From: Jaminaea rosea
Lineage: Eukaryota > Basidiomycota > Exobasidiomycetes > Microstromatales
Length of the DNA stretch: 64,000 nt
Direction: 5' to 3'
NCBI RefSeq assembly: GCF_003144245.1
Contig: NW_020289982.1
Location: forward strand, 558,001 to 622,000
The position numbers were made by a program, and so were the translations under genes. The notes under the pieces are model-generated. The model searched no databases. It was not told the origin of the DNA and saw nothing but the letters and a program-made list of their open reading frames with translations. Below, piece after piece: positions 9,644 to 23,225 of this stretch. Positions within the stretch are counted from its first letter, which is position 1, and every line of letters begins with the position of its first letter.

Positions 9644-12600
9644 TCAGTTCCCGCGCCAAGGCGTCTCTCCCTTTGCCCTCATCCTCACTTCCCTCATCCC
9701 ACCCTCCTCCTCACGCATCAACCTCTCCCTCTCGTGCGCAATCGCCCTGACCCACAAGTCGCGCTCCATCTTGGATCGGGCGCGCATCACGAGCGTGGTG
9801 TGCGACGAGTCCGAGAGGGAGGGAATGGGCGCCGTGCTCGGCGTCGAGGAGGATGACTGTTGACCCTCATCACGTTGCACCCTCCCGCCATCCTCTCCTT
9901 CGGTAGGGGGTGGCGCACCCTTCTCACCGTGCGCAACCCCTTTCTCCTTGGCCTCCTCTGCCTTGCGCGCAAGCGGCGTAGCAACGGGGTCGGCCGGCTG
10001 ATTACCTGCGCGCACAGGGCGGTACCGGATGACAAAGGTGCAGTCCTCATCCTCATCGACGCTCAACAATCCATCCGAGTACATGCGGGGGACCTTGTGC
10101 CTGCCTCCTCCGCCCGCATTGCCACCGCCGAAGGCTCCGTACCCTTCGCCATTGCCGCCAGTATCGGTAGCCCCACCAGAGGCGAATTGACCCAGCGAGC
10201 CCGCTCCTTCGGACCTGCCCGCTGCCCCGACCTCCTGCTCAGTCAGCTTGCCCGTCCAAACGTACGAGTCCCTCAAGGGAATGATCTTGGCTTCGTTCTC
10301 CTGCCGCTTGTAAAAGATACCAGCATTCTGCCTTCCCCTCGCCGTGCGCGTTGAAGTGAGGAGCTTGAAGCTGAGCAAGCGGCCAGATACGAGGAGGTAG
10401 AAGCGTGACCGGAAGGGAGAAAGGGGACGAGGCTTGACGAAGAGGTGACCTGAGTGGATAATGCCTCTGCAGCCGGCGATTGAGCACCAGTGCCAGATGT
10501 TCCCGAGAAGAAGGGCGCGCGTGGCATTGTCGATGGGCGTCGAGTGAGAGGCTAGCGCTCCTCCGGCATGGTGGTTGTCCTGTTCCTTGCGCCGGCGAAT
10601 GAGCGCAGGATCACACCCGCTTACCTCCATGAGCTCCAGTGCGTCGACCTTCTCCCTTCGCTTCCAGTAAACGCTCAGATCGTGCATGCGAGCCACCCAC
10701 TCCTTTGCCACCGAGCGCGAGTAAGCTTCAAAGCGGGTGGAGCGACCATTTGTCATCACCACCTCGAATTGCCTTGCGCGACGCAGGGCAGTACGATCAC
10801 CTCCGTTGGCCATGGCGATGTTCAGCCCCTCCTCGCCGCCCAAGTCGGGCTCATCGTCGGGCGCATTCTCCTGTGGCGTGGGCATGGGCATGGGCATGCT
10901 CACGGGCGGGTCCAGCCCTGGCTTGCGCGTATGACCTTCCTCGTCGGTGGCGCCGAGGTAGCGGATAGCATAGATGCTTTTGACGTCGATGAAGCCGTCA
11001 GCGTTGCTGATCTGGTCAAATTGACGTCGACGCTCGAATGCGCGATACGCCTCCATCTGGGCGGCGACCTCGTCTGCTGTGCTGGCCACCGAGGCAATGG
11101 TGTCCAGGACGTGCTGACGTAGAGCGCCAGCCGTATCATCGCGTGCACGTTTGCGGCCGGCGCGAGTGCGCGGTGGACGTGACTGCGGGCCGGATAGCAC
11201 TCCGCTCGCTCGTCGAGCCGAGTTCGCACTGCCCCTTCGTTGCCCATCTGCACCGCTCTCGTCGCTGTACCCGTACCCGCCGCCAAGGTACGAAGCGCTC
11301 CTGCTCCTGCTGAGAGGCCGACTGCCTGAGATCCTCGAGTTTCCTCCCACTCCTTGCTCGTACGCCGCAGACGACTCTACTCCTACAGCAATGTGCCTAT
11401 CCGGAGGAAAAGCTTTGGACGCTTTGAGAACGAACGCCTGGTAGTCGTGCGTAGACACGTAAAGCCTCGTCAGAGCCCCGGAGACGGGCTTCACACGCCA
11501 TAGGAACCCTTCCAGGCCGGGAGGCTCAGCCATCTTCTTTCCATCGGGCATGAGTACCGTAGTAGGGTAGTGGCTCGCCGCCCTAAACTCGAGCAAGGCA
11601 GGCTGGCGCGCTTCTTTCAGCACCGAGCCACAAAGGACCGACCAGTCGCGCGGCTGATTGTCGAGAGTAGTGTCGTGGATGACCCAGTCCAGTGTCAAGC
11701 CTCGCCGCCAGGCGAGCTCGAACCTCGCTCCGCGTTTGAGGGCGATTTGTAGTGGTTCCTCCCACTCTGGCACCCCCTTCAACATGCGAAGGATGGTCCG
11801 TGACAGGTGCGCGCGATTGATCAGCGTGTAACCTTCCCCACCGCCACGGTGCGTGCCGTTAGTGAGTGCGAGCTCCCCCTCGCCGCAAGCGACTTGCTGC
11901 GTCACCTCATCAGCCTCGTCAGCGGGCATTTCCTCTGGAATAGGGAACTTGATCCTCAGATCCAGCACGGGAATGTGCACTTCCAGTGTCTCTGGTATCA
12001 GCCCGCCAACTTCTCGCCACAAGTCCCACACCCAATCTGCTGCCACACTTATACCCCTCGCGTCGAACAAGAGGATATTGGTGCCTGACTTGCGTAGGTT
12101 GAGCATTCGATGCTTCCCGCCGCCGGATATGTGCGTTGCAGCAAAGTGTTGTGAGTAGGTAAGGCAGAAGATGCGGTCGACGTGGCTGAACATGGAGAGG
12201 TAGGTTGAGCCTCGCGACAGGGGAATGACGAAGGAGAGGTGCAGACGGTGAGAGTGGCCGGACAGGCTGCGCAAATGGGTAGGAGTTCGTGGAATGTCAG
12301 CTGAAGGTGCTTATGAGAGAGTAGTGACGCCGGATACTCACCGACTTGTCTTGGACGGATCACTCCACAGTTCCACTCTCCCCATCCGCAGCACAACGAT
12401 GTACTCTCTCCACTCTCCCGGGTGCACGTTGAACTTGCGCACGATAGTCTCGTCCAAGTCTTGCGGTAAGGTCTCATTGGGAATCCAATCATTCTTGACT
12501 AGCATGCGATCACGTCGAAGTATAGAACGACGAGTGAGCCACTCTTCCTCCGCGTCTGCGGGTTGTTGAGAGGCAGAGGGCGCTTCGTGGCGAGGAGAAA

Positions 12601-15600
12601 GAAAGGAAAGATGAGGACGCTCCGTGTTTGGAGAGGGAGAGGCGGAGGATGCTGTGTACTCGCGGGAAAGGACTTCTTCGGGAGGCGCTGGTGCGGAGTC
12701 GCCTGGCCTGCGTTGGCGTAGAGCAAGGATTCCGCCCCCACCGCCAATGCTGGAGTTGCCTGCAGCACCTCCATTGGGCGGTTGAAGTAGCGGAGAGGAC
12801 GTGCTGCTCTTGAAGGTCGGCCTCGGGAGAAGCTTGTCGAATTGGACCGTCTTACGCGTTTCTCCAGCATCTCCATTCGCCACCTTGCCATTCATGCCAA
12901 CGGTCGGAGGTGCTAGCCCTCCGTGACTGCCAGGCGATCCAAATGCTCCCGCCGGCCGCGCATCATGTACCACAATACTGTTCGTGCTCACCTTTCCCCT
13001 CAAGAGAGGCGTGTCGCTGCCTATGACAGACGGCGCTTGAGGCGCAGAGGAGCTCATGGTGCGAGCTTTGTGCCCAAATCCCCCAAAGGTGTCCCCATTT
13101 GCGAATGAAGTAGGCGAGGCATGCGATGTAGGTGAGGAGGTCAGGTTCATCACTACCGCATGGTCACTGGCCGTATCTGCCGAAGCTTCGCCCTTGATCG
13201 CTGGGGAGCGCAGAGCTTGGTCGGAGGGCTTGCGAAGAAGCTGGAAGGTCGTCTCGGGGTACTTCTCGTCTGCAGAGAGGGGAGGCTCTGGGTGGGTCGT
13301 TGCTTCCTGAAGAGTCATGCGTCGAGGTGCTGCGTCTTCTTCGCTGTCTTGAGACAGAGTGCGAGGGCTCAACACAATCGGCTCGCCGAGCTGAGCTCTT
13401 GAGCCAGCTGATGCTTCAGTCGCCTCCTCCTGGCCAGGCTCCGCATCAACAAAGTAATCCTTGGCCGACTCCCAGCCTGTTTTACTCGTTTCGAGAGGAG
13501 CAGACGCCCCCGCTGGCGGTGGCGGAGAAGCCAGATCCTCAAGCTTGAGCTGGGGAACATTCTCCCTAGCTGCTGCAATGCTTGTTGATTGGTCCATCAC
13601 GCCACTGTGCTCCTCGCCGATGGTGGAAGGGCCCCGCTTGAATGTCGGCCTTGCTGAAGCGTCCTTGCTGCCACCGCCACTCTTGGGTCCAACCTTACGG
13701 TCGAATGACCTAGTTGCCTCTCTCAGTCGCTGCTCAGCTCGGTCCTTGATCCCCTTTGCTACCTTACCCGAGGACTGAATAGAGCTGGAGTGCTTAGACA
13801 TCATTGAAGCCACATCCGACCAGCCGTGCCTTGCTTCGATCCCAACTGCAGATTCTGTATTCGTAGTTGGCGAGGTAGGCTGCTGCTTGGGCATGATGAG
13901 GGACTTGGGTCGGGGCGACTCTCGGACTGCGGTACGTCGGGGGATAGGAGAGTCCGAGACCTTCGTTTTGGTTGGAGACTGAGGCGGAGAGGCGGGAGCC
14001 GCAGGTTGAGAGGGGTGCAGGGCCTTCATTGATGCTCCAGAGCTGGCATTGCCATTCGAAGTCAATGTCTTGTCGGCTTCTCCCTCCGACTTGCCTCCAT
14101 CAGAGACCTTCGCTTCACGATCCCTCCGCTGCTGGCGATTGAGCCAGCGTTGATGCCCGTCGCCGCCGTCTTCACTTCCCTCCTTCTGCTCTTGGCGCTG
14201 ATCTTGCATCATGCTTGCATCTTTAGCAAACTGATTGAGCACAGCAGAGGGCGTTCGGTGGAGGGAGCGAGGCCCGTCCATCTCACCCCTCCTCGGCCCA
14301 TCCTCACGCGCAGCATCCTCGGGCGGCTCCTCAATGATCACATCCGGCGCGCCCGCTGAGACACGTCTCCTGTGTGAGAGCGAGCTTTCTCCACCCGCAC
14401 TGCCTCGTCGCTTCTCGTCCCTCTCCCTGTCCAGCATAACCGCTTTGACCTCCCTCTCGCGATGCTCGACAACGTCCCAGAATCTCGAGCCAACTTCGAA
14501 GCTCTGCCCTACCCACTTGGTGCCTCCCGCGCTCGTCCCCACCTGACCAGGAGCAACGCCACCCTTCCATCTGCGCCGTGTCTCCTTGACTTTGCCAGCC
14601 AGCTCAGCAGCACTCGCTCCTCGCTGCCTCAACTTATCTGGCGAGTCGGCAGGAGTTTCGCGAGAGACAAAGGCGGAAGGCTTGAAGACGCGGACGATGC
14701 GTGCGCGGAAGCCGCCCGAAGCACCGAATGAGCCAGCGCCCAAAGAGGCGGCGAAGCGTCCTGTGGCGGATGAGAAGTTGCTGCCTAATGTCTGGGCAGT
14801 TGAGGCGCGACTCATACGAGAGTAGCGGGAAGTCTCCCGCTCATGGCTGTGGCCGCCATGAAGGCGTGACGCCGTTGAGACGTCTCGCTGTGGGTGTCTC
14901 CGTGGAGTGGTGAAGTGTGCGACAGAGGTAGAGCGCGTCTGCTGCTGTTGCGAGTCTTTGGTCGCTTCAGCTTCGCTGCTGCCTTGCATGCGGTGCATGT
15001 TGAGGATGCCTCCTGTCTTGGCTTCTGAGCTTTCCGTTGGATGCGTTGCTGAACTCTGCGGGTCTTGACATCCCTTTTTCGCATACTCGCCACGTAGCGA
15101 TTGGCGGGAAGAACGTTGTGATGGGGTGAGTGATTGGATCGAAGGGACGCCGCGTAAGGTTAAACGCTTGTCACGGGGTGAGACGGGCTCGTCCGAGGGA
15201 ACCTGAAGATGTATTGGACCTGGATGATCTCGTCCTTGATAGGCATCGTCCAGAGTAACGTCGAAGGGTGTCGAGGACATTGGTAGACCCTTATGCGCCC
15301 TTCTCCACGCAGCTACGGCTTGTGAGGGCTGTCCGGGTACACTCGAGCTGCTGTCTGCCCTTCCCTTGCCCTTGCCACTAGCAGACATGTCGAAAGACAG
15401 TCGACGACTGTCCGACGGGACAGCGAGACTTGTGCTTGCAACTCTCGACCCAGCATCTGGTAGGTCGGCGCCGAGAGAAGCCATGGCGGAGCCCTCTCTT
15501 CGGATGCCTGAAGCTTTTCGGCTGCTACGTCCTCCAGGCGGCGTGGACGATCTGGCTAAAAGTCGCGAGTCGTTCCTCGAGGACGTGTCCGCAGGCATGG

Positions 15601-16060
15601 ATGCAGCAGAGGCAAAGCTGACGGCTGAAGCGGCAGATGGATCCCTGCGCATTGCCCATCTGGATGAGCGAGTTCGAGAGGAAGAGTTTGCAATGATGTC
15701 CGAGTGGAATGAAGGCTGGCGACGTGTGTGAGGAGCTTTGCTCGATTCTCCAAGTCTTTGCCCTCCTACGGTGTCTTCGCCCTCTTCCTCGTCTTCCTCC
15801 GCCGGTCCGCGAAGGAGGACGAAGCCTTCCCTGCCCGCAATTGCAATGCCGATGGGATCTGTTGTTTCATCGTCTTGTCTCAATGCTGCTGCGACCCTCG
15901 ATGCATGCTGTAGCGAGACGGGTGAGGGACCAAGGTAGTACCGTCTAAAAGGCTGGTGCGCATGCGGGTCGCCTTGCGTTCGTAATGAATGAGGATGGTG
16001 GCTGTCCGATGCAGTTGAGTCCGATGCTGGATGCTGCTGGACATCGAGGTAGGACGCCAT
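9644..16060 (-). CDS. Very large PH-domain protein, Spo71/Mug56-like
   Basis: Exons 16060-12342 and 12266-9644 (75-nt intron, gtgagt...cag) give 2113 residues. The first ~1250 residues are low-complexity, rich in Ser, Pro, Arg and Ala, and look disordered. The conserved part spans the splice: GEWREYIVVLRMGRVELW, then LSFVIPLSRGSTYLSMFS, VDRIFCLTY, RKSGTNILLFDARG, ADWVWDLWREVGG and HIPVLDLRIKFPIPEEM. This looks like the PH-type module of fungal Spo71/Mug56 proteins, which act at the forespore membrane during sporulation. A further split PH-like region lies near the C-terminus (PFRSRFYLLVSGRLLSFKLL and later FVIRYRPVRAG, MERDLWVRAIAHERERL). The frame stays open to an ATG at 16420, only 6 bp from the hydrolase start. 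I chose 16060 because it leaves a promoter. The family name is from memory and moderately certain. Confidence 0.66.
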
Positions 16061-16426
16061 GTTGCGCGTGTGTAGGTCTGTGAGTCTACGATTCCATGCT
16101 GATGGTGAAGGAAAGGAGCAAGGGGAGCAATTCTCCGTTCCTGACGTTTGTGTTGACGAGGAGACAAGGGGAGCGAGTTGCTCTCGGAGCTCTCGAATAT
16201 GCGGCGAAAGGGGCCGACGAGCCTCTGCTTCCGCCTGCATCCTCGATGCTGCGCTTCTGCAGTCCACGACGCCCAGAGCCGGCGGGGCGAGCAACACAGG
16301 CCGAAGCGAAGCAGCGGGCGGCTCGATGGACTTGGCCTTTGGCCGGCATTGAAGGCGCCCGATTGATTCCAAGCTGGACCGGCCAACCAGAGGCAACGCT
16401 TCTTCTTTTCCCACATCCATTCCATC
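16061..16426. promoter_or_regulatory. Divergent intergenic region, PH protein / hydrolase
   Basis: This 366-bp gap exists only if the PH-domain gene starts at 16060. On the minus strand the same frame is open to 16420, so part could be coding. Purine- and pyrimidine-rich patches are the only visible structure. Confidence 0.35.
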
Positions 16427-17561
16427 ATGTCCGCATCCTCACAGCGCAAAGAGACGGAGATCAAGATTCCCTTCCCCTCGCGCTCCGACCACAAGATCGA
16501 TCTCGCAGGCATCCTCTCGCAGCATGATCCGTCCTCCTCAGCAGTGCGTCGTCCCCTGGCTCTGATCTTGCACGGCGTCCTCTCCCACAAGTCCCAATCC
16601 TTTCACCCTCTCCTCGCCTCGTCCCTCCCCATTGACTCGCTGCGCTTCGATTTCAGAGGCAATGCTGACTCGCCGCTGCTCGAGGGCCAGGAATGGGATA
16701 TGGCTGGATTCCACGAGGATTGTCGTGATTTGGACGCCGTCGTCGAATGGATGGAGGAAGAGTATGGCTACCAGGTCGAAGCTATCATCGGGCATTCACG
16801 CGGGAGCCTCATTGGGTGGAAATGGATGAGTGAGGCTTATGGAGATGATGATTTGCAAGGTGGTAGCACTGTAGACAACGAGGAGAGGCGGTGGATTCAG
16901 AAGAGAAGACAACGAGGAGCAGGCAGCGGGAGAGCACCGCCAGCGTGGGTCAGTCTGTGTGGACGATGGAACATGGATAGGATACACGATCGCGATCAGG
17001 TGTATGCGGAGCAATTCAAGGACAAGGGCTTTTTTGAGTGGAAGGTGAGCGGGCGCCAATCCCTATCTGCCTATCAAGGCGCACGCTCTAACATCCTCCT
17101 TCTGCCCCCGTCATCCCTTCCGTCAGGCCAAAGTAGCTGGGAAGCAAGTCACCGCCCGCGTCACTCCTGCTGCAGTAGAATCCTTCGCCTCCTACCCAAT
17201 TGCTTCTTACGTCTCTCGGTACCCCTCACACTCCCCGCCACTCCTCATCCACGGCACCTCAGACGAGACGGTCCCCTCTGCCGATGTCGGGTATTACATC
17301 AATGGCCTCTCCGCCAAGCATGCACGCACTCAGTCGGGGACGGGCTCGACGTGGGGTCAAGTCCACCTGGTCGAGGGAGCGAATCACATGCTGCGCGGCA
17401 AGTACGACGAGGTGGTGGCGGTCATCAAGCAGTGGTACGAAGCGCAACGGCGGGGGTCAAGTAATGAGGATGGCCCGCAGATGGCACTGGAGGCTAGCCA
17501 GGAGGGGGATGTGCTGGAGAGAAGCTGGAATGAGACGGGTGCGGGCAAAGGGAAGCTCTAG
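16427..17561 (+). CDS. Alpha/beta hydrolase family protein
   Basis: Exons 16427-17044 and 17127-17561 (82-nt intron, gtgagc...cag, phase 0) encode 350 residues. The fold is clear: LALILHG as the oxyanion-side strand (44-50), RFDFRGNADS, and the nucleophile elbow GHSRGS with Ser124. After the intron come LLIHGTSDETVP with Asp252 and VEGANHML with His293, completing a Ser-Asp-His triad. It is most like cytosolic serine hydrolases of unknown substrate found across fungi; no signal peptide or membrane segment is visible. The 40-residue insertion after SEAYGDDD is polar and probably a surface loop. It is convergent with the RNA polymerase I gene, 88 bp apart. The substrate cannot be told from sequence. 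Confidence 0.88.
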
Positions 17562-17649
17562 AGGGGCGTCTATTCGATCTTGTCACAATTGTACCATTGC
17601 AGAGCCACGTCGATAATCCACAACCACGATGAACACTCATCCCCTACAT

Positions 17650-20600
17650 CTACGCCGCAGCCGCCACCTGAGGCATAGGCGCAGTTGCCGCTTGCGGGAG
17701 GGGCAAACGGACCTGCATACTGCCCGTACCCACGGGCACTGGCCTGCCTACTACGAGATTAGCACTAGGCCCATTCATCTCATCGCTCTCGCCATGTAGA
17801 GCTGCCTGTCCCAAGAAGGCCATGGTCATCTCGAAGCTGGCCTTAAGCAAGGGGCTCTCGTTGTTGGCGATACCACCACGAGAGAAGGGCCTAAATCCAC
17901 CATCGCAGGTCTGATAGTCGGCAATGAGGTAGAGATGACGCATCGAGACGTCGATACCGTACGTCCCGAAGATGCCCGACATCTCGGCTACGATTGCAGC
18001 GCGAGCTGCCTCGACTCCGTAGGTGTGCAGGAGGGCACCGACGTCGTTGGTGTACAGTCGGTCGAGGTCCACCACGCCGTGTGCAAAGTCCCAGATGCCG
18101 CGCAAGTTGATACCTTCTGCCGTGAAGCTTCGCTCCGTCACGCCGGGCTCGGCAGGAGGGATGAGGATGCGAGAGATGCGCGGGATCTCATGGACGACAG
18201 AGAGTCGACAAGCGCGCTCGACGACGTTCATCAAGAGGAGCTTGTCCTCGTTACTGCCCAGTTGGAGGGAAAGGGACGCCCAGCTTCCCTTCTTGGAGTC
18301 AAAACGGAAGGAGGTGACGAACTTGCTCGATTCCTGGAGACCAGCCTCAAGATTGGCAACTCGGTCTGCAATGTCCGTTGGCATGGCATCGCCTTCTTCC
18401 TCAGAGTCGGAGTCGTCACCATCGCGCATGCTGTGGCCATTGGTGTTCTCCTTGCCGCTGTTGGCAAAAGCGGCCTCGATGCTCTCAGCAGTATCAGGTC
18501 GACCCTCATCATCGTCTGAGTCCGCCACGTCCTCGTACGAAGCGAAAGCCCCAGCCTTGCGTTTGCGCTTCGCATCGTCTGCGTCACCGTCATTGTTCGC
18601 CTCGTCCTCGTCTTCGGGCTCGTCGTCCGAGTCTGAGTCTTGCGCTGCGCGGTTGGAAGCTTGAGCTTTGGCTGATGCTGCGGAGGCTGAACCCTTCTTG
18701 CCTTGCGCAGCGTCTCCGTCGCCCGCGGCGGCCTCGTCGTCTTGCTGCGCCGCAGGCGTATCATTGAAGGTCTCGCCACGTCCAATGGCGGCCTGTTGGC
18801 GCACCCGATCCTTGCGTAGCCTCTTCAACTCTTTGACGATCTCTTGCTCCAAGATGGGAACAAAGGTCGCCTCGAGCGCAGCAAAGATGCCCTCCAGCTT
18901 GACGTTGTACTCCTCCGAACACTCAGCCATGGGGAAAAGGTTCAAGCGCACCTCGTACGTCTTCTGCCTCTTCCAGCCTGTCTCAAGGGACTTGCCGCTC
19001 ATCTTCTCGGTGACGACTGCATTCTCCACCACCTGGCTCAACAGTAGCCTCGAGCCATCCTTGCAGAAGGTGCGCATCTGCTCGTCCGTGATGCTATCCA
19101 GCACAGGAAGCTTCATGATCGGGGTGCGAATGTTCTGCGAGGCGGTCATGACAATCTCTCGCAGACGCGGGATACCAAGGGTGACGTTTGCGGCACCGTG
19201 CCCGGCAAAGTGGAAGGTATTGAGCGTCATCTGCGTGGAAGGCTCGCCTACTCCTTGAGCAGCAAGGAGACCGACCGACTCGCCTGGGTCGACGAGGCCG
19301 CGTAGGTAGAGAACAGAGATGAGGGCCTTGAAGCGTTCAGGGTCGAGAGGCTGGCGTGAGGACGCCAGCTTGGCTGCTGTGGATGCGACGGCTGCCGCAC
19401 CGTCCTCGTCGCCGTGCTTGCGCTTGTTCTTCGACTTCTTCGACTCCTTGAGTAGGCCTGACGCGTTCTTGCCCACCCAAGCCTCGACGTCCCTTGCAAA
19501 GCTCTCGCTCATGGATCCCAGGTAGCGCGCAGGGTTCCATTGGCTCATAACCGGGGCGTACTTGTGCGGCTTAGCGAGAGCCTTCTTCAAGTGCTTCTTG
19601 ATCGCCTCGGTATCCTCCGTCTTGAACACCTGGGCGAGCTGCTTCGGGTTGTAGCGATTGACATACGTCGTGAAGTTCTGCGCCGTGAAATCAAACTGGT
19701 CCAGGTACTTGGATCGGGTTGTGTCCAAGCCGTCTTCGCCGTAGTTGAACTGCAGAACCGAGCCATCGGCGTTGCGCACCGAGGAGTCGTACGCAACCTT
19801 GTACCCTTCGAGATGCTTGATCAGACAGCGCTGCAGGTATCCGGAGGAAGCCGTCTTGACGGCCGTGTCGATCAGTCCTTCACGTCCCGCCATGCAGTGG
19901 AAGTAGTACTCCTGCGGCTTGATTCCCGTCAAGAAGCGACCCTCTATGAACCCACCGGCACGCATTGAGGTATCAAAAGCTTTGAAGCTCGGCAGAGTCT
20001 TTCCTGAGATCATCGTGGGCACACGTCGTCCCTCAAGCGCTTGAGCACCCAGTAGGCACGAGATCTGCGAGACGTTGACTGGCGAGCCCTTGGCGCCTGA
20101 GACGGTCATCATCTGCATGTTGTTCTCCGGGAACACCTTTGCTAGGCCGTTCGGAATGCAAGAGTCGATGACGCTTGATGCGAGCTTGTTGCTGGCAGAC
20201 ATCATGGCTGCATCGAGGGCAGCCATCTTGGAATCATCGCGCAGCACCTCCTCGAGACGGATGCGCAGATTGTACTCCAGATCTGGGTCGTCCTTGCTCT
20301 TGTCGCCGAGACCGACATTGTCCAGCGCCGCAGTCTTACCGTCTCCCATACCTGCGTTGAGCAGGGAGCGTCGCTCTGTGTCTCCCTTGCTGCTGAGGAT
20401 GAGGTCGTCCATGCGGCAGGTGAAGGCAGAGTGCTGCAGCCACTTGGTGAAGAGGCGCGAGAAGATCGAGAGGAGCTTGCCAGCAGACTCGGAGCCGTAC
20501 AGCTCAAAGACGGCATGCACCGTTCCGTACGCAGAGGCACCGATCTGGTTCTTGTCGAACACACCAGAGAGGAGCTCGCCATCCTCGATGATGACATCCT

Positions 20601-23225
20601 GCTCAAGAGCGTGCGCTTTGCCCCAGTACTTGCCGCCTACCTTGGCCTTGCTCTTGATGTTCAGCCCTGCAGCGTTTGCGGGCTTCAAATTGAGAAGAAT
20701 CGTCGAGATGACCTGCTTTCCTGTCCAGCGCGGCTGCGGGCGAAGGATAGCGGGGGGAAGTGTCTGGATGCGGTCGTATGGCAAGTAGTCGTCCTCCGTC
20801 CTCAGAGCGCCATAGAGGAGCTGCTGATACTCGGCGCGCGTGAGCAACGTGTTCTTCGACGTCATCCACACAGCAGCGACGACGTGGTCTTGAATGAGAC
20901 CGCGCAATGGCTTGCCGCTCGTGGGCACGAGGAACTGATTGTCTGTGTTGGCAATGTTGTAGCACTCGGCGCGTGCAGCCTGACTCTGGGGGAAGTGCAT
21001 GTTCATCTCGTCTCCGTCAAAGTCGGCGTTGTACGAATTGCAGTTGGCGTAGTGCATGCGGATTGTGCGCTCTCCCGTCAGTACCTTGGCGCGGTGAGCC
21101 ATCATGGACGGCTTATGGAGTGTGGGCTGACGATTCAGGAGGAGGATATCTCCGTCGCGAAGATGGCGGAGCACTTGTTTGTTTGCGACCAGAGTGCGAG
21201 TCGATGCGCCCAGACCGCCAAAGGCGCCCTTTGCTTGTCGACCCTCTTGCGGCGTGAGCAGCTGATTTGCCAACGCTGTGCGCTGTTCAAGCGTCAGGCG
21301 ACCGAGCAGGGTCTCCGTCCCATCCTCAGCTCTCACAGCTACGGCGCCCGGATGCTTGTCCGGCCCATTGATGACGAGCTGCCTCATCAAATGCACATTC
21401 GCAGCCGTCACCGGCTCTGGGTAGGTGAGCTTCTTTGCAAAGACGGGCGGGACACCGATCTCGTTTGTCTCGATGTTGACGTCGGGCGAGATGACGGATC
21501 GAGCGGCAAAGTTGACACGCTTGCCCATCATGTGCTTGCGGAACAAGCCCTCCTTCTTCTCAAGTGCCTGCTTGACACCTGGAGGGTTGAGGCGACCTTG
21601 CGACTCGGGAGAGGGGTTCTTGCTCGAGTCGATGAAAGAGTTGACCTCTACCTGCAGCTGGAACATGGCCGAGAAGAGGCGGTCGAACCCTTCGCGACGC
21701 TTGGCGCCCCATTCCTTTTGCGCCCGCATAACCTCGTCCTCGTCCATCTCGCCGTTCTCGCCCAGAGCGTTGTGCTTGACCTTGAGCTCGTCGAGGGCAG
21801 CATTGAGTTCTCGCACCTTGATGCATGCCTTCAAAATGTTGGTTAGGAGCGAGTTCTGCGGGTTCTCAAAGGTGGAATCGCCCATGACGGAGGCAGGACG
21901 GAAGCGAGTAGGAGCGACTGAGATGACGTCCATGAAGAAAGCGTCTGCGCTCGCTCCATTGGGCGTCTCAAAGGGGTTGGTGGATGATGAGGATGACTCT
22001 GTCACATCGCCGAGGATACGATCTGATCTGCCGCTCTCAAAGACTCCTCGACGCCCGAAGATGAGGGAGCAGATGGTCGACTCTCGCTCAAAGAGGCGTC
22101 GCAGGTTTCCTCTGCACTCGACTGGTGGCATGACACGCGTTGAGCCACCCGCTACCTTGCTGGCCTTGCTTGCCTCCTTGAGTCCCGCCTTGTCGATGGG
22201 CTGGTGCTCCTGAGCATCGCTAGCGTCTTGGAAAGAGGAGCCACCAATGACGTCTGGCCTCGTGATGCCGAGAACAGCGTGCAGCGCCTTGTCCTTTGGG
22301 CTGAGATCGCCCTCGACGATCTTGATAAAGCCATCCTTTCGCAACGTGGGGCTGACAGCCTGACATGCGCGACACTTTCTCTGCGTGATGACGGCCTTCA
22401 AGAACTCAGCAATGACTGCCTTCCTGGCGGCGTATGCTAGCTGGCCATGCGCCTGGCCTCGTCGAACTCCTCTTCTTGTTGCGTGATAGATGTGCGTGCC
22501 GACGATGCCGTCGATGCGCTTGCGGAATTCATCAATGGACTCAAGCTGCTGATCTGCCATGGCTTGCACATCGATTTGACCATCGCCGTCTGCTGCGTCA
22601 GCGCCATTGGGCTGAGCGTTGGACAGCTGAGCGTTCTCATTGTCGGCAAAGTTGGACTGGCCGAGTAGTGACTCCTGGCCAATGTCATCCGCTTCTTGGA
22701 CGAGGCCGTACTCGAGAAGGCGCAGCTTGGCGATGTACAGGATCCTGTTGTGAGGTAGCACATGTCAGCGTGATGCTCAGCAATGCAATTGTTGTTTCCT
22801 TGGCGCACACTCACATCTGGAATGGCGGAATCTTGAATCGATGGCAGAAGAGGCAAGTCCCACGCAACAAGTTGTAGCCGTGCGTCATGAAGAGAGGGTG
22901 GAAGACGGGTTGCGGGAGCTCGATATGACCAAAGTGGCCAGGACATTGAAAGTGATTGAGCCGGCAGGTGGTACAACTGAGCGTGAGGAAGAGTCAGCTC
23001 GGAGCTCAAGCAATGCTGCGCCCTGGGGCTCATCGCTCACATGTCATCCTTCTTCATCGGACCGAATGCAGGGTCGTACAGTCCTCCAGCTGTGGGGGTC
23101 TGTGTACCATCAAGGAGGACCGGGTTGGTAATCTGCTTGACAGACATGGCCCGAATCTCCTTTGTCGAGAGGAGCGAGAAGCTCGTCCCCTCGATTGTCG
23201 ACGAGATTGGGCGGGTGATGTCCAT
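17650..23225 (-). CDS. RPA190: RNA polymerase I largest subunit (RPA190)
   Basis: This is the catalytic subunit that transcribes ribosomal RNA in the nucleolus. Exons 23225-23041, 22976-22815 and 22744-17650 (introns 64 and 70 nt) give 1813 residues; yeast has 1664. The N-terminus reads SVKQITNPVLLD and GGLYDPAFGP. The first zinc module is formed across intron 1 (CTTC...CPGHFGHIELPQPVFHPLF), with LLRGTCLFCHRF next. The magnesium-binding loop NADFDGDEMNMHFPQS is intact, as are the bridge-helix and trigger-loop region with GLVDPGESVGLLAAQGVGEPSTQMTLNTFHFAG-type sequence. A Pol I-specific acidic insertion (Asp/Glu/Ser-rich, encoded near 18380-18780) lies in the jaw. The start at 23225 gives the short family-typical N-terminus. 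It is divergent from the NDUFAF6-like gene. Confidence 0.95.

Noticed and set aside
20431-21846. A 471-codon plus-strand frame inside the RNA polymerase I gene
   Set aside because: It lies antisense to the conserved catalytic core of RPA190 and has shadow composition.
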